A DNA stretch of 64,000 nucleotides from Zobellella iuensis (GCF_016746085.1 NZ_JAERTZ010000026.1:248001-312000); one strand, 5' to 3'; positions 47,047 to 56,420 are shown, numbered from the stretch's first letter. A program made the numbers and translations. Notes: generated from the sequence alone by a model not told the origin.

Positions 47047-48384
47047 TCACCAGCTGACACCTATCACCATCACCACCAGCAGCGGACAGACCAGCCGCAC
47101 ATACCAGGGCCAGATGCGCCAGAACAGGCTGCCCGCCAGCTCCGGCGTGCCCTGCACCAGCTCCTCGAACAACTTGGCCCGCCCCCACATCCAGCCGCCC
47201 AGCAGGCAGAACCCCAGGCCCACCAGCGGCTGGATATTCTGGGTCGACAGGCGGATGACGAAGCCGAACAGGGCGCCGAAATTCAGGCAGATGATCAGGC
47301 TGAACAGCGCCAGGCCACCGCCCAGCAGCCAGGTCATCAGCGGCCGTGATGCCTTGAACCGCTCGGTGGTGTAGGACACCGGCACTTCCAGCATGGAAAT
47401 GGACGAGGTCAGCGCGGCAATGCCCATCAGCACGAAGAACACCAGGGCCATCACCAGCCCCACCGGGCCCATGGTGTCAAACAAAGCCGGCAGTACGGTG
47501 AACACCAGGGTATCGGAACTCAGCAGGCTGCCGTCCTCCGCAAAGATGGTCACACCGTTGTTCATGGCCACGAACATCGCCGGCAGTATCACCAGCCCGG
47601 CCAGGAAAGCCACCCCGGTGTCGATCAGGGTCACCTGGAAGGCGGTGCCGGGAATGCTCTCCTGCTTGCTCAGGTAGGAGCCGTACATCAGCATGGAGCA
47701 GCCACCGATGGTAAGGGAGAAGAAGGCCTGCCCCATGGCGCTGATCAGCAGACCCGGCTCCAGTACCTTGCTGAAATCCGGCACCAGGTAGTGCTTGAGC
47801 CCTTCCATGGCCCCGCCCTGGGTCAGGATATAAGCGAACAGCAACAGGAACAGCGCGAACAGCGCCGGCATCAGCCGGGCCGACCAGCGCTCGATGCCCC
47901 GGCGCACCCCGGCCTGCACCACCAGTATGGTGAGCAGGTAGAACACCAGGGTCCAGACGATGTTGCGTCCCAGGCCGAAAGCCTGCAGCCAGTCGGTGGC
48001 CGCCTCCCAACCCAGGATACGGGTCACGGCCGCCGCCAGGAAGGCCAGCAGCCAGCCGGCGACGATGGCGTAAAACGACAGCACCAGGCTGGGCACCAGC
48101 ATGCCCGCATAGCCCACCAGGGAAGCCATGGCCTTTTGCGTGCCGCTGCGGCCCAGCTTGCGTACCGCATCCACCGGGTTGGCCTGACCGTGGCGGCCGA
48201 TGGCCACTTCCATCACCAGCATGGGAAAGGCCAGCACCATCACCAGCACCAGGTAGGCGATCAGGAAGGCACCGCCGCCGTTGCTCGCCGCCTGGGTGGG
48301 AAAGCCCCAGATATTGCCCAGCCCCACCGCCGCCCCGGCGGCGGCCATGATAAACCCGAAGCGCGAGCCGAAATGTTCTCTCAC
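47047..48384 (-). CDS. Neurotransmitter:sodium symporter (NSS/SNF) family transporter
   Basis: The 445-residue LeuT-fold transporter has about 11 membrane segments. TM1 carries the Na/substrate site signature AAAGAAVGLGNIWGFP and SNGGGAFLIAYL. It probably imports amino acids with sodium, but the substrate cannot be read. The start is GTG at 48384 with AAGGAAA upstream. perM follows the same strand just upstream. Confidence 0.92.
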   Translation of the reverse strand: MREHFGSRFGFIMAAAGAAVGLGNIWGFPTQAASNGGGAFLIAYLVLVMVLAFPMLVMEVAIGRHGQANPVDAVRKLGRSGTQKAMASLVGYAGMLVPSLVLSFYAIVAGWLLAFLAAAVTRILGWEAATDWLQAFGLGRNIVWTLVFYLLTILVVQAGVRRGIERWSARLMPALFALFLLLFAYILTQGGAMEGLKHYLVPDFSKVLEPGLLISAMGQAFFSLTIGGCSMLMYGSYLSKQESIPGTAFQVTLIDTGVAFLAGLVILPAMFVAMNNGVTIFAEDGSLLSSDTLVFTVLPALFDTMGPVGLVMALVFFVLMGIAALTSSISMLEVPVSYTTERFKASRPLMTWLLGGGLALFSLIICLNFGALFGFVIRLSTQNIQPLVGLGFCLLGGWMWGRAKLFEELVQGTPELAGSLFWRIWPWYVRLVCPLLVVMVIGVSW

Positions 48385-48408
48385 TGTGTTTTCCTTAGGT
48401 ATTCTCGA

Positions 48409-49482
48409 TTAGTTATTGGTATCGCTCGACAGCTCGTCGTGACCAGGCCAGGCATTGAGCACCGCCTTGACCAGGGTGGCCAGGGGGATGGCGAAGAACA
48501 CCCCCCAGAAGCCCCAGAGGCCGCCGAACACCAGCACCGCCACTATGATGGCGATGGGGTGCAGGTTGACCGCCTCCGAGAACAGTATGGGCACCAGCAC
48601 ATTGCCGTCCAGCGCCTGGATGATGCCGTAGGCCACCATCAGGTAGAAGAATGGCGGGGTAAAGCCCCACTGGAACAGCCCCACCATGGCCACCGGCACC
48701 GTCGCCGCCGCCGCGCCTATGTAGGGGATCAGCACCGAAAAACCGACCAGCACCGCCAGCAGCAGCGCATAACGCAAATCCAGCAAGGCGAAGGTGACGT
48801 AGCTGACCACGCCGACGATCAGGATCTCGATCACCTTGCCGCGCACATAGTTGGCGATCTGGCCGTTCATCTCCTGCCACACCCGGGACACCAGCTCCCG
48901 GTTGCGGGGCAGGAAACGACTCATGCCGTCCATCAGTTGTCGCTTGTCCTTGAGCATGAAAAACACCAGCACCGACACCAGGATCAGATAGACCAGCAGT
49001 ACGGCGGCGTTGGTGAGCGAACTGATCGACACGCTGAGGATGGCGTCGGCCGAGCCCAGCAGCCGGCCGCGGAAATCGTCCAGCACGCTCTGCACCAGGG
49101 TCACGTCCACCAGCTCGGGATACTGCTCCGGCAGGGTCAGCAGCGCCTCCTGGGTGCGGTTGATCATGGCGGGTATTTCCCGCGCCAGGTTGGCGGTTTG
49201 CAGCAGGAAGGAGGGCACTATGCTCACCAGCGACAGCACCATCACCACCGCGAACAGCAGCAACACCAAGCCGGCGGCCAGGCCCCGTCCCAACCCCAGA
49301 CGCTCCAGCCGGCTGACCGGCCATTCCAGCAGATAGGCGATCACTATGGCGGCGAAAAAAGGTGCCAGTATATGGCCCAGGAAATACACCACCACGAAGC
49401 CGAACAGCAGCAATAGAAACAGGGCGACCGCACCCGGATCAGAAAAACGCTGTCGATACCAGTGCTTAATAACATCCAGCAT
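48409..49482 (-). CDS. perM: PerM, AI-2E family membrane protein
   Basis: The 357-residue protein has about eight membrane segments of the UPF0118/AI-2E family (FLGHILAPFFAAIVIAYLLE, LGFSVLIPYIGAAAATVP-like region and LFGGLWGFWGVFFAIPLAT-like C-terminus). PerM is a putative permease in E. coli. ATG at 49482 has AAGGAAA upstream; a much longer open frame upstream overlaps the TusA-like gene and bepA and is discarded. Confidence 0.9.
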   Translation of the reverse strand: MLDVIKHWYRQRFSDPGAVALFLLLLFGFVVVYFLGHILAPFFAAIVIAYLLEWPVSRLERLGLGRGLAAGLVLLLFAVVMVLSLVSIVPSFLLQTANLAREIPAMINRTQEALLTLPEQYPELVDVTLVQSVLDDFRGRLLGSADAILSVSISSLTNAAVLLVYLILVSVLVFFMLKDKRQLMDGMSRFLPRNRELVSRVWQEMNGQIANYVRGKVIEILIVGVVSYVTFALLDLRYALLLAVLVGFSVLIPYIGAAAATVPVAMVGLFQWGFTPPFFYLMVAYGIIQALDGNVLVPILFSEAVNLHPIAIIVAVLVFGGLWGFWGVFFAIPLATLVKAVLNAWPGHDELSSDTNN

Positions 49483-49493
49483 GCAAAATTTCC

Positions 49494-49715
49494 TTATGGT
49501 GCCTTGGTAATAATCAGTTCGAGTCGCTCGGCGTCGTCGATCACCACTTCTACCGGATGACCGATGCCCGAGACATAGGCGGGAATATCCTGGCGGGAGC
49601 CCGGATCCCTCAGTAATACCCGTAATCGCTCCCCGTCTTGCGCCGCTCTTAGCCAGAGTTTCACGCGGATCAGCGGCAAGGGACAGCGCAGCGCGCTGGC
49701 ATCCAGCTTGTCCAT
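49494..49715 (-). CDS. TusA/SirA-like sulfur-carrier family protein
   Basis: A 73-residue protein with the family signature LDASALRCPLPLIRVKLWL; the conserved cysteine in RCPLPL is present. TusA relays persulfide sulfur, but this paralogue type next to perM/bepA has no defined role. Divergent from bepA and 11 bp upstream of perM. Confidence 0.88.
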   Translation of the reverse strand: MDKLDASALRCPLPLIRVKLWLRAAQDGERLRVLLRDPGSRQDIPAYVSGIGHPVEVVIDDAERLELIITKAP

Positions 49716-49834
49716 GGTCTTCCCCGCTCCAAAAGAAGGGCATTATCCCTTTGTTCGGTCTGCCAAACAATGCTTGTTCCGCCCTATGGGGGGGAGTATT
49801 CTGCTGTTTATGCTGCACCAAGAAGGTTATTAAC

Positions 49835-51277
49835 ATGGGTTTTCGCGCCGCCAGGCTGGCTTTGGCTCTTTCCTTATTTACCGCACCCCCGCTACTGGCC
49901 GCCAACACCCTGCCCGATATCGGCACCGCCGGGGTCAGCGCCATGTCGATAGAGCGGGAAGCCCGCTTCGGTCAGGCCTTTATCCGCTTTGCCCGGGCCA
50001 ACCAGCCGGTGATCGACGACCCCGTGCTCAACGAGTATCTCACCGACCTCGGGCTCAAACTGCTGTCCCAGGCCGATTCGGTGCGCTTTCCGTTCAGCTT
50101 CCTGCTGATCCGGGACGACAGCATCAACGCCAGCGCCTTCCTCGGCGGTGTGGTGCAAATCCACTCCGGGCTCTTTCTTGCCGCCGACAACGAAAGCGAA
50201 CTGGCCTCCGTCATGGCCCACGAAATTACCCACGTCACCCAGCGCCATATCGCCCGCTACCTGGAGTCCCAGTCGCGCAGCACCCCCCTGACCATCGCCG
50301 GCTTGGTCGGCTCGGTCGCCCTGGCCATGGTCAACCCCCAGGCCGGCATGGCCGCCTTGCAGACCACCATGGGCCTGAAGATACAGTCGGCCATCAACTA
50401 CACCCGGGACAACGAGTTCGAAGCGGATCGCATCGGCCTGCGCCTGCTGCACAATGCCGGCTTCGATCCCAACGCCATGGCCACCTTCTTCCAGAAACTG
50501 GCCGAAAAATACCAGTTCGCCAGCACGCCGCCGCAGATGCTGCTGACCCACCCGCTACCCGCCAGCCGTATCGCCGAGGCCCGCAGCCGGGCGGCGGAGT
50601 ACCCAGCCAAGTCCTATCCGCCCAGCCTGGAGTTCCAGTTGGCCAAGGCCAGGATCATGGCCCGCTTCCAGCAGGGCAACACCAGCGAACTGCACCGTTT
50701 CTTCGAGCGGGAAGCCGGCCGGGCAGCCGACTGGCAACCCGATGCCGCCCGCTATGGCCAGGCCCTGAGTCTGCTGCAAATCCATGAGTATGGGCAGGCC
50801 AGGCTCCTGCTTGATGAACTGGCCGGCCGCCATGGCAACAATATCTTCGTGCTGGATGCGCTGACCGACCTGGACAACGCCGAGAAACGGCACGATGCGG
50901 CCATCGCCCGCCTGCGCCAGGCCCGTCAGCGACTGCCCGACAACGCCGTGGTGATGATCAACCTGGCCGACAGCCTGCTGCAGGCCGGACGCAACCAGGA
51001 GGCCGCCGAGCTGCTCGATAGCTATCTGCGTCGGCACCCGGAAAACCCGCTGGCCTGGGAGCTGATCGCCCAGGCCTACCGGCCGCTCAGTGACGAGTCC
51101 GCCTTCCGTCAGGCCCAGGCCGAAGTGGCCGCATTGAAAGGACGCTACGAAGTGGCGGTGGATCAGATGGAGATTGCCGCCAACCTGGCCACCGACGCCA
51201 TGCAACGGGCCCGGCTCGGTGCCCGCCTGGAGCAACTGCGCCAGCAGCAGAAAGACTGGGACGCCCTGCGTAACTGA
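49835..51277 (+). CDS. bepA: BepA, periplasmic M48 metalloprotease and chaperone
   Basis: The 480-residue protein has a signal peptide (cleavage near ALLAANTLPD), a zinc protease domain with HEITH (His129, Glu130, His133), a third ligand in NEFEAD, and C-terminal TPR repeats. In E. coli BepA (YfgC) helps LptD mature and degrades stalled barrels. ATG at 49835 follows AAGAAGG; the in-frame codons upstream lack a signal. bamB at 1-1006 is another BAM-pathway gene. Confidence 0.95.
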   Translation: MGFRAARLALALSLFTAPPLLAANTLPDIGTAGVSAMSIEREARFGQAFIRFARANQPVIDDPVLNEYLTDLGLKLLSQADSVRFPFSFLLIRDDSINASAFLGGVVQIHSGLFLAADNESELASVMAHEITHVTQRHIARYLESQSRSTPLTIAGLVGSVALAMVNPQAGMAALQTTMGLKIQSAINYTRDNEFEADRIGLRLLHNAGFDPNAMATFFQKLAEKYQFASTPPQMLLTHPLPASRIAEARSRAAEYPAKSYPPSLEFQLAKARIMARFQQGNTSELHRFFEREAGRAADWQPDAARYGQALSLLQIHEYGQARLLLDELAGRHGNNIFVLDALTDLDNAEKRHDAAIARLRQARQRLPDNAVVMINLADSLLQAGRNQEAAELLDSYLRRHPENPLAWELIAQAYRPLSDESAFRQAQAEVAALKGRYEVAVDQMEIAANLATDAMQRARLGARLEQLRQQQKDWDALRN

Positions 51278-51290
51278 TAACCGGGACTCC

Positions 51291-51737
51291 CTAATCCCCC
51301 CAATACAGCGACTGCCAACGGGCGATGTCCTCCGCATGCAGCTCGCCCTGGTGCTGTTCCGCCAGCCGCCCCCTGGGATCGATCACGAAGGTGGTGGGCA
51401 GTACCCGGGGCACGTCAAAGGGCCAGGCTCCTTCCAGGCTGGCGACCACCGGCATCATCATCTCATAGCGCGCTTTCAGGCTGTGCAGCGCCTGGGCCGG
51501 CAGGGCATCGAAGCTCACCGCCAGTACCGCAGGGCCTGCCGCCGCACTCAATTCATTGAGCAGGGGCATCTCGCGCAGGCAGGGCGCGCACCATTCGGCA
51601 AAATAATTCACCACCAGCCACTGGCCCCTGTAATCGCCGAGCGTCTGCCGCTCACCGTCGGACAGGGTCAGGGTCGCCGCCTCCCGGCATCCCGCCATCA
51701 ACAACACCGCCAAAAACAGGGCCTGATGTTTGCCCAT
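51291..51737 (-). CDS. TlpA-like thioredoxin lipoprotein
   Basis: The 148-residue protein has lipobox LMAGC (Cys17) and a thioredoxin fold with WCAPC (Cys50/Cys53) and the cis-proline region VLPTTFVIDPRG. A membrane-anchored disulfide reductase or cytochrome-maturation-type function is likely, but the partner is unknown. Convergent with bepA and divergent from yfgD. Confidence 0.88.
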   Translation of the reverse strand: MGKHQALFLAVLLMAGCREAATLTLSDGERQTLGDYRGQWLVVNYFAEWCAPCLREMPLLNELSAAAGPAVLAVSFDALPAQALHSLKARYEMMMPVVASLEGAWPFDVPRVLPTTFVIDPRGRLAEQHQGELHAEDIARWQSLYWGD

Positions 51738-51798
51738 ATGCTGTACCCTCCGCAGCAGCTTTTATACAATGCCCGCAGCATTGCCAAAGGAGTTAAAG

Positions 51799-52149
51799 AT
51801 GAGTCTACGTATCTACCACAATCCGCGCTGCTCTAAAAGCCGGGAAACCCTGGCCTTACTCGAGCAACGAGGCCATAGGCCCGAGGTTATCAAATACCTG
51901 GACACCCCGCCGGATGCGGCGCAACTGCAGAACCTGCTCGCGTTGCTGGGCATGCAGTCGGCCCGGGAGCTGATGCGTACCAAGGAAGCCGAATACCAAA
52001 CCCTGGGGCTGTCCGAGGTCACCGATGAAGACGCCCTGATTGCCGCCATGATTGCGCACCCGAAATTGATAGAGCGCCCCATCGTCGTCAACAACGGAAA
52101 AGCCGCCTTGGGTCGCCCCCCCGAGCAGGTACTGGGTATTCTGGAATGA
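51799..52149 (+). CDS. yfgD: ArsC-family reductase YfgD
   Basis: The 116-residue glutaredoxin-like ArsC family protein has the active cysteine in YHNPRCSKSRETL and the family arginines in LMRTKE and IERPIVV. E. coli yfgD also neighbours bepA (yfgC). Not part of an ars operon, so arsenate reduction is unproven. ATG at 51799 has AAAGGAG upstream. It overlaps the next gene by ATGA. Confidence 0.9.
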   Translation: MSLRIYHNPRCSKSRETLALLEQRGHRPEVIKYLDTPPDAAQLQNLLALLGMQSARELMRTKEAEYQTLGLSEVTDEDALIAAMIAHPKLIERPIVVNNGKAALGRPPEQVLGILE

Positions 52150-52526
52150 CCACCCAACTGGCACGCAAGCTGGCCCTGGCCGGCTATTTCGGTCTTATCC
52201 TCTGGGTCGGCCTCTGGCACGGCCTGATCTCGCCCCACCCGGAGCTGGGTGCCGGCTTTATGCTGATGCTCTGGCTGCCCTGGCTGTTCATCCCCATGCC
52301 GGGCATGGTCCGGGGCAATCCCTATACCCATGCCTGGGCCATCTTCCTGATCATGCCCTACTTCCTGCACGCCCTGACGCTGCTGTGGGTGGACGAAGGC
52401 GAACGCTGGCTGGCCCTGGTCGAACTGTTGCTGGCCTGTACCATGTTTATCGGCAACATCTACTACGCCAAGTTCCGTGGCCGGGAGCTGGGCCTGAGCA
52501 TCCGCAAGAAGAAAGGCCAGAACTAG
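52146..52526 (+). CDS. DUF2069 four-span membrane protein
   Basis: A 126-residue inner-membrane protein with about four hydrophobic segments (ALAGYFGLILWVGLWHGLI, FMLMLWLPWLFIPMPGM, AIFLIMPYFLHALTLLW, LALVELLLACTMFIGNIYY) and a basic tail. Function unknown; the family often lies beside yfgD and hda. Its stop codon touches a heptamer array. Confidence 0.88.
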   Translation: MTTQLARKLALAGYFGLILWVGLWHGLISPHPELGAGFMLMLWLPWLFIPMPGMVRGNPYTHAWAIFLIMPYFLHALTLLWVDEGERWLALVELLLACTMFIGNIYYAKFRGRELGLSIRKKKGQN

Positions 52527-52610
52527 GGGACTCGGGACTCGGGACTCGGGACTCGGGACTCGGGACCAGAATAATGGCTCTCGATTCCCCAGTCCCGAGC
52601 CCCCAGTCCC
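52527..52610. repeat. Inverted heptamer arrays (GGGACTC x5 plus, GGGANNN against NNNTCCC)
   Basis: The left arm 52527-52568 has five GGGACTC units and one GGGACCA. The right arm 52583-52610 has GATTCCC, CAGTCCC, GAGCCCC and CAGTCCC. A 14-bp loop separates them. The left arm begins at the base after the TAG stop of the DUF2069 gene, and the right arm ends 18 bp before the hda stop. Same 7-bp phase and GGGA core as at 25173-25324. Confidence 0.9.
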
Positions 52611-52628
52611 TGCCTTGGCCTCCCCCCC

Positions 52629-53351
52629 TTACAGTCCCAGTATTTCCTTGGCGAAGGGGATGCTCAGCTTGCGCTTGGCCTGGAAGGACGCATTGTCCAG
52701 CAGATCCAGGGCCGCCAGCAGGGTACGCATGTCACGGGACAGGCGGTTCAACAGAAAGCGCCCCACGTCGGTGGGCAGCTTGAACCCCCGCAGTTCGGCC
52801 CTGAGTTGCAGGGCGCTGAGCTTGCCCTCGTCGTCCAGGGGCTTGAGCTGGTAGGCCACCCCCCAGTCGAGGCGGGAAGCCAGATCCGGCAGGGTCAGAC
52901 CCAGGTTGCGGGGGGCACCGACAGCACCGACCAGCAGGGAGCCGACCGGGCGTTCCCGCCGGCGATTGAAGAAATTGAACACCGCCCGCTCCCATTCCGC
53001 CATCCCGGCGATGGCGTCCAGGTTATCCAGGCAGACCAGGGGCAATAGCTCCATTCCCTCCAGCATCCGTGGCGACATCTGTCGGTGACGGTCGAGGGGG
53101 ATATAGGCCGCCGCTTCACCGGACGCATTCACTTCGGCACAGGTCGCATGCAGCAGGTGGGAGCGACCACTGCCCCTGTGGCCCCAGAAATAGAGCACTT
53201 CGTCGCCCTGGCCGATGGCGGCGTTTTTCAGGGCGGTGATCAACTGGGCGTTGTCGCCGGGATAAAAACTGGCAAAGGTTTCATCGTCTGGCAGTTGTAC
53301 CGCCAGCGCCAGCTGAGCCGGCTGGCTCTCTTCGGCACCGTCTTTACTCAC
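52629..53351 (-). CDS. hda: Hda, regulatory inactivator of DnaA
   Basis: AAA+ DnaA homologue that with the DNA clamp triggers DnaA-ATP hydrolysis. The 240-residue protein has the DETFASFYPGDN opening, a Walker A-like GHRGSGRSHLL (Arg before Ser, as in E. coli), a Walker B-like LVCLDNLDAI and the arginine-finger region. I choose GTG at 53351 (with GGGGA upstream), so the gene overlaps the upstream DUF2066 gene by 8 bp. The N-terminal clamp-binding stretch reads QLALAVQL. Confidence 0.93.
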   Translation of the reverse strand: MSKDGAEESQPAQLALAVQLPDDETFASFYPGDNAQLITALKNAAIGQGDEVLYFWGHRGSGRSHLLHATCAEVNASGEAAAYIPLDRHRQMSPRMLEGMELLPLVCLDNLDAIAGMAEWERAVFNFFNRRRERPVGSLLVGAVGAPRNLGLTLPDLASRLDWGVAYQLKPLDDEGKLSALQLRAELRGFKLPTDVGRFLLNRLSRDMRTLLAALDLLDNASFQAKRKLSIPFAKEILGL

Positions 53352-54327
53352 TCGCCGTCCCCGACCAGCGGAATTCCCGCTCACTCACCGCAACCAGCCC
53401 CGGTACCCCGGTCAACGCTCGCAGAACCCCATCCCGGGAGCCGACCTGCAGCCGATAACGAACCTGATGGCCGGCGCTGTCCATCACATAGGCCTGCTCC
53501 ACACCGTCCAAGCGGCGCAGCCGTTGCTCAAGCCGGATCGAGTCGGAGAATTGGCGCAGCCCCGAGACCACTATGGTCAGCTCTCCCGGCCCGTCCTGTT
53601 CAAGCCGCAGCGGCTGCGCCGGTTCCGGATTTTCGGCCCGGACCAGTTCACGCCGGCCCGAAGGTTGAATCCAGTAGCGGTTGAGCGCCGCCGCCAGCGT
53701 CATCATGGCTTGCTCGCCCGGCTCCAGTCGCCCCTGCAACAGAACCTCGTCCTGCTCCGCGCCAAACAGCTGCCAGCGGCCGCCCTGCGCATCGCGCTCG
53801 AGCGCCAGCCAGTAATCGGCCCCGTAACGGCGGCTGGCCTGACGCAAGGATCCCGCATCGAACAACTGCGCCTTGTCGATTTCCATATGCTCCTGCAAGT
53901 CCCACAGCGGCCACAGCAACGGCAGCCGATAGGCCGATGCCGCCTGCTGCCAGGCCGTATCCGCTTCATTACTGGCGATGCCGCTGTCCAATTGCCACAC
54001 CAGCAGCGCCGGCCTTGGCTCCAGCGAGAACGGCAGTTCCGCGCTCTGAAGCAGCGCCAGCAGTTCATCCTGGTTGAAGACGGCGGTATAGCCCTGGCCC
54101 TGAGGTTCGGCCGCCAGGTAACGCTCCGGCTCGCGCAACGCCTCATCCAGCACCCAGGAGTCCCGGGCCCGATCGCCGGTAAGCCGGTTCAGGATCAGGC
54201 CCAGGGCCTGCTCGCGCGCCTCTTCCCGGCCATAGGGGGCAGGGTTCAGGTTCACCTCCAGCAGCGACTGGGCCGCCGCCGCCGCAGAAAACAGCATCAT
54301 GGTCGCCAGTAACAGATTTTTCAGCAT
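53344..54327 (-). CDS. DUF2066 secreted protein
   Basis: A 327-residue protein with a cleavable signal (LLLATMMLFSAAAAAQS). The sequence is mixed alpha/beta with no catalytic motif that I recognise (DYWLALERDAQGGRWQLFG, ELTIVVSGLRQFSDS). The family commonly sits between hda and purM in marine gammaproteobacteria. ATG at 54327 is preferred over TTG at 54330. Function unknown; probably periplasmic. Confidence 0.85.
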   Translation of the reverse strand: MLKNLLLATMMLFSAAAAAQSLLEVNLNPAPYGREEAREQALGLILNRLTGDRARDSWVLDEALREPERYLAAEPQGQGYTAVFNQDELLALLQSAELPFSLEPRPALLVWQLDSGIASNEADTAWQQAASAYRLPLLWPLWDLQEHMEIDKAQLFDAGSLRQASRRYGADYWLALERDAQGGRWQLFGAEQDEVLLQGRLEPGEQAMMTLAAALNRYWIQPSGRRELVRAENPEPAQPLRLEQDGPGELTIVVSGLRQFSDSIRLEQRLRRLDGVEQAYVMDSAGHQVRYRLQVGSRDGVLRALTGVPGLVAVSEREFRWSGTASE

Positions 54328-54391
54328 CAATTGACCATCATTAACAGAGCATGAAACTCATGATAACCACTGCGCCAGGCTCTTGCCAGGA

Positions 54392-55660
54392 TCAATGGCT
54401 GCGTGCCCTGGGCAGCACCAGATTCAGCAGAATGCCGACGATGCCGCACAGGCTGATGCCCTGCAGGCTGAAAGCGCCGATGCCGAAGGCCATGCCGCCG
54501 ATGCCGAACACCAGGATCACCGCCACTATGCACAGGTTGCGCGCCTGGGACAGATCCACCTGATGCTTGATCAGGCTGTTGAGACCGACGGTGGCGATGG
54601 AGCCGAACAGCAGTATCATGATGCCGCCCATCACCGGGGTGGGAATGGTCAGCATCAGGGCACCGAACTTGCCGACAAAGGCCAGCACGATGGCGAAGCC
54701 CGCCGCCCAGGTCATGATCACCGGGTAGAAGTTCTTGGTCAGCATCACGGCGCCGGTCACCTCCGAATAGGTGGTATTGGGCGGACCGCCGAACAGGGAC
54801 GCCGCACCGGTGGCCAGGCCGTCGCCCAGCAGGGTGCGGTGCAAACCCGGCTTTTTAACGTAGTCCTTGCCGGTCACCGAGCCGATGGCCAGCACATCGC
54901 CGATGTGCTCGATGGCCGGGGCTATGGCCACCGGGATCATGAACAGCACCGCCTGCCAATGCCATTCGGGCGCGACAAAATTGGGAACGGAGAACCAGGC
55001 CGCCTCGCGCACCGGAGTAAAATCAACCACCCCGAACCACAGCGCCAGGCCGTAGCCCACCGTGATGCCGGCGGTAATGGGCACCAGCCTGAAAATCCCC
55101 CTGGCCATGGTGGACACCAGCAAGGTCGTCACCAGCGATGCCAGCGACAGCCACAGGGCAATGTCCTGCGGCATCAGCTCGGCGGCGCCGTCACCGGTCT
55201 TGCCGATGGCCATGTTGACCGCCAGCGGTGCCAGCCCGAGGCCGATGACCATGATCACCGGCCCCACCACCACCGGCGGCAACAGCCGGATCAGCAGGCC
55301 GGTGCCGCGCCAGCGCACCAGTTGGCTGAGCAACACGTAGACGGCGCCCGCCGCCATCAATCCGCTCATGGTGGCGGGAATACCCCAGGTCTGCACCCCG
55401 TAGAGAATGGGTGCGATAAAGGCGAAGGACGACGCCAGGAAAATCGGTATCTGGCGCTGGGTACAAACCTGGAAAATCAGGGTACCGATGCCGGCGGTGA
55501 AGAGCGCCACGTTCGGATCCAGTCCGGTGATCAACGGCATCAGTACCAGGGCGCCGAAGGCCACGAACAACATCTGGGATCCGGCCAGGGCCTGGCGCAG
55601 GGGGGTATTCACCGCCGCCTGGGCGGCGGCCAGGGCATCGGTGTGTTCTGCTGAATTCAT
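54392..55660 (-). CDS. uraA: Uracil permease (NCS2 family)
   Basis: The 422-residue, 14-segment NCS2 transporter is a proton-coupled uracil importer. The substrate motif IPVAIAPAIEHIGDVLAIG and GGPPNTTYSEVTGAV (NAT signature region) are clear. ATG at 55660 has AAGG at a suitable distance; a TTG three codons earlier is unlikely. Downstream of upp, so uptake and salvage are linked. Confidence 0.93.
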   Translation of the reverse strand: MNSAEHTDALAAAQAAVNTPLRQALAGSQMLFVAFGALVLMPLITGLDPNVALFTAGIGTLIFQVCTQRQIPIFLASSFAFIAPILYGVQTWGIPATMSGLMAAGAVYVLLSQLVRWRGTGLLIRLLPPVVVGPVIMVIGLGLAPLAVNMAIGKTGDGAAELMPQDIALWLSLASLVTTLLVSTMARGIFRLVPITAGITVGYGLALWFGVVDFTPVREAAWFSVPNFVAPEWHWQAVLFMIPVAIAPAIEHIGDVLAIGSVTGKDYVKKPGLHRTLLGDGLATGAASLFGGPPNTTYSEVTGAVMLTKNFYPVIMTWAAGFAIVLAFVGKFGALMLTIPTPVMGGIMILLFGSIATVGLNSLIKHQVDLSQARNLCIVAVILVFGIGGMAFGIGAFSLQGISLCGIVGILLNLVLPRARSH

Positions 55661-55683
55661 CTGCTGCAACCTTATTTAAACGG

Positions 55684-55708
55684 AAAAAAACCGGCCTCAG
55701 CCGGTTTT
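55684..55708 (-). terminator. Terminator between upp and uraA
   Basis: AAAACCGGC pairs with GCCGGTTTT around a 4-nt loop, with T7 on the minus strand. Located between upp stop and uraA start, it would attenuate uraA. Confidence 0.85.
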
Positions 55709-55711
55709 GCC

Positions 55712-56338
55712 TTACTTGGTACCAAAAATCTTGTCGCCCGCATCGCCCAGGCCGGGGATGATATAGCCGTGCTCGTTGAGCCGCTCATCGATGGAGGCAC
55801 AGTACAGCTCCACATCCGGATGGGCCTGTTCCAGCGCCTTGATGCCCTCGGGCGCCGCCACCAGCACGATCACCTTGATCTGGTTGCAGCCTTTTTCCTT
55901 CAGCAGGTCGATGGTGGCCACCATGGAGCCGCCGGTGGCCAGCATGGGATCCACCACCAGCGCCAGCCGCTCTTCGATATGGCTGACCAGTTTGTTGAAA
56001 TAGTGCACCGGTTGCAGGGTCTCTTCGTCGCGGTAGACCCCCACCACGCTGACCCGGGCACTGGGCATGTGCTCGAGCACCCCGTCCAGCATGCCGAGGC
56101 CGGCACGCAGTATGGGCACCACAGTCACCTTCTTGCCCTTCAGCTGATCGACCTCGACCGGGCCGTTCCAGCCGTTGATGGTGGTTTTCTCGGTTTCGAA
56201 ATCGGCGGTGGCCTCGTAGGTCAGCAGGCTGCCCACTTCTTTTGCCAGCTCACGAAAGCGTTTGGTGCTGATATCGGCTTCCCGCATCAGACCCAGCTTG
56301 TGTTTCACCAAAGGGTGCCTAACCTCAACGACTTTCAT
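55712..56338 (-). CDS. upp: Uracil phosphoribosyltransferase
   Basis: Converts uracil and PRPP to UMP. ATG at 56338 gives 208 residues, equal to E. coli Upp ([20 protein letters not shown]). The PRPP-binding loop is in [18 protein letters not shown]. The upstream in-frame extension is not conserved. Divergent from purM. Confidence 0.97.
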   Translation of the reverse strand: MKVVEVRHPLVKHKLGLMREADISTKRFRELAKEVGSLLTYEATADFETEKTTINGWNGPVEVDQLKGKKVTVVPILRAGLGMLDGVLEHMPSARVSVVGVYRDEETLQPVHYFNKLVSHIEERLALVVDPMLATGGSMVATIDLLKEKGCNQIKVIVLVAAPEGIKALEQAHPDVELYCASIDERLNEHGYIIPGLGDAGDKIFGTK

Positions 56339-56420
56339 CAACCGATTCTCCCGATGCATAAAAAAACCGCGGAATACTAGCATAAAATAGCGTCCTGCGG
56401 CAGAGACACGGGGCAGATTC

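Noticed and set aside
48409-49944. Longer 511-codon version of perM
   Set aside because: The upstream 154 codons overlap the TusA-like gene and the bepA start; ATG at 49482 has a good ribosome site and the family length.
51799-52149. Arsenic resistance gene arsC
   Set aside because: The protein is ArsC-like, but there is no arsR, arsB or acr3 neighbour, and the bepA-yfgD context marks it as the YfgD group.
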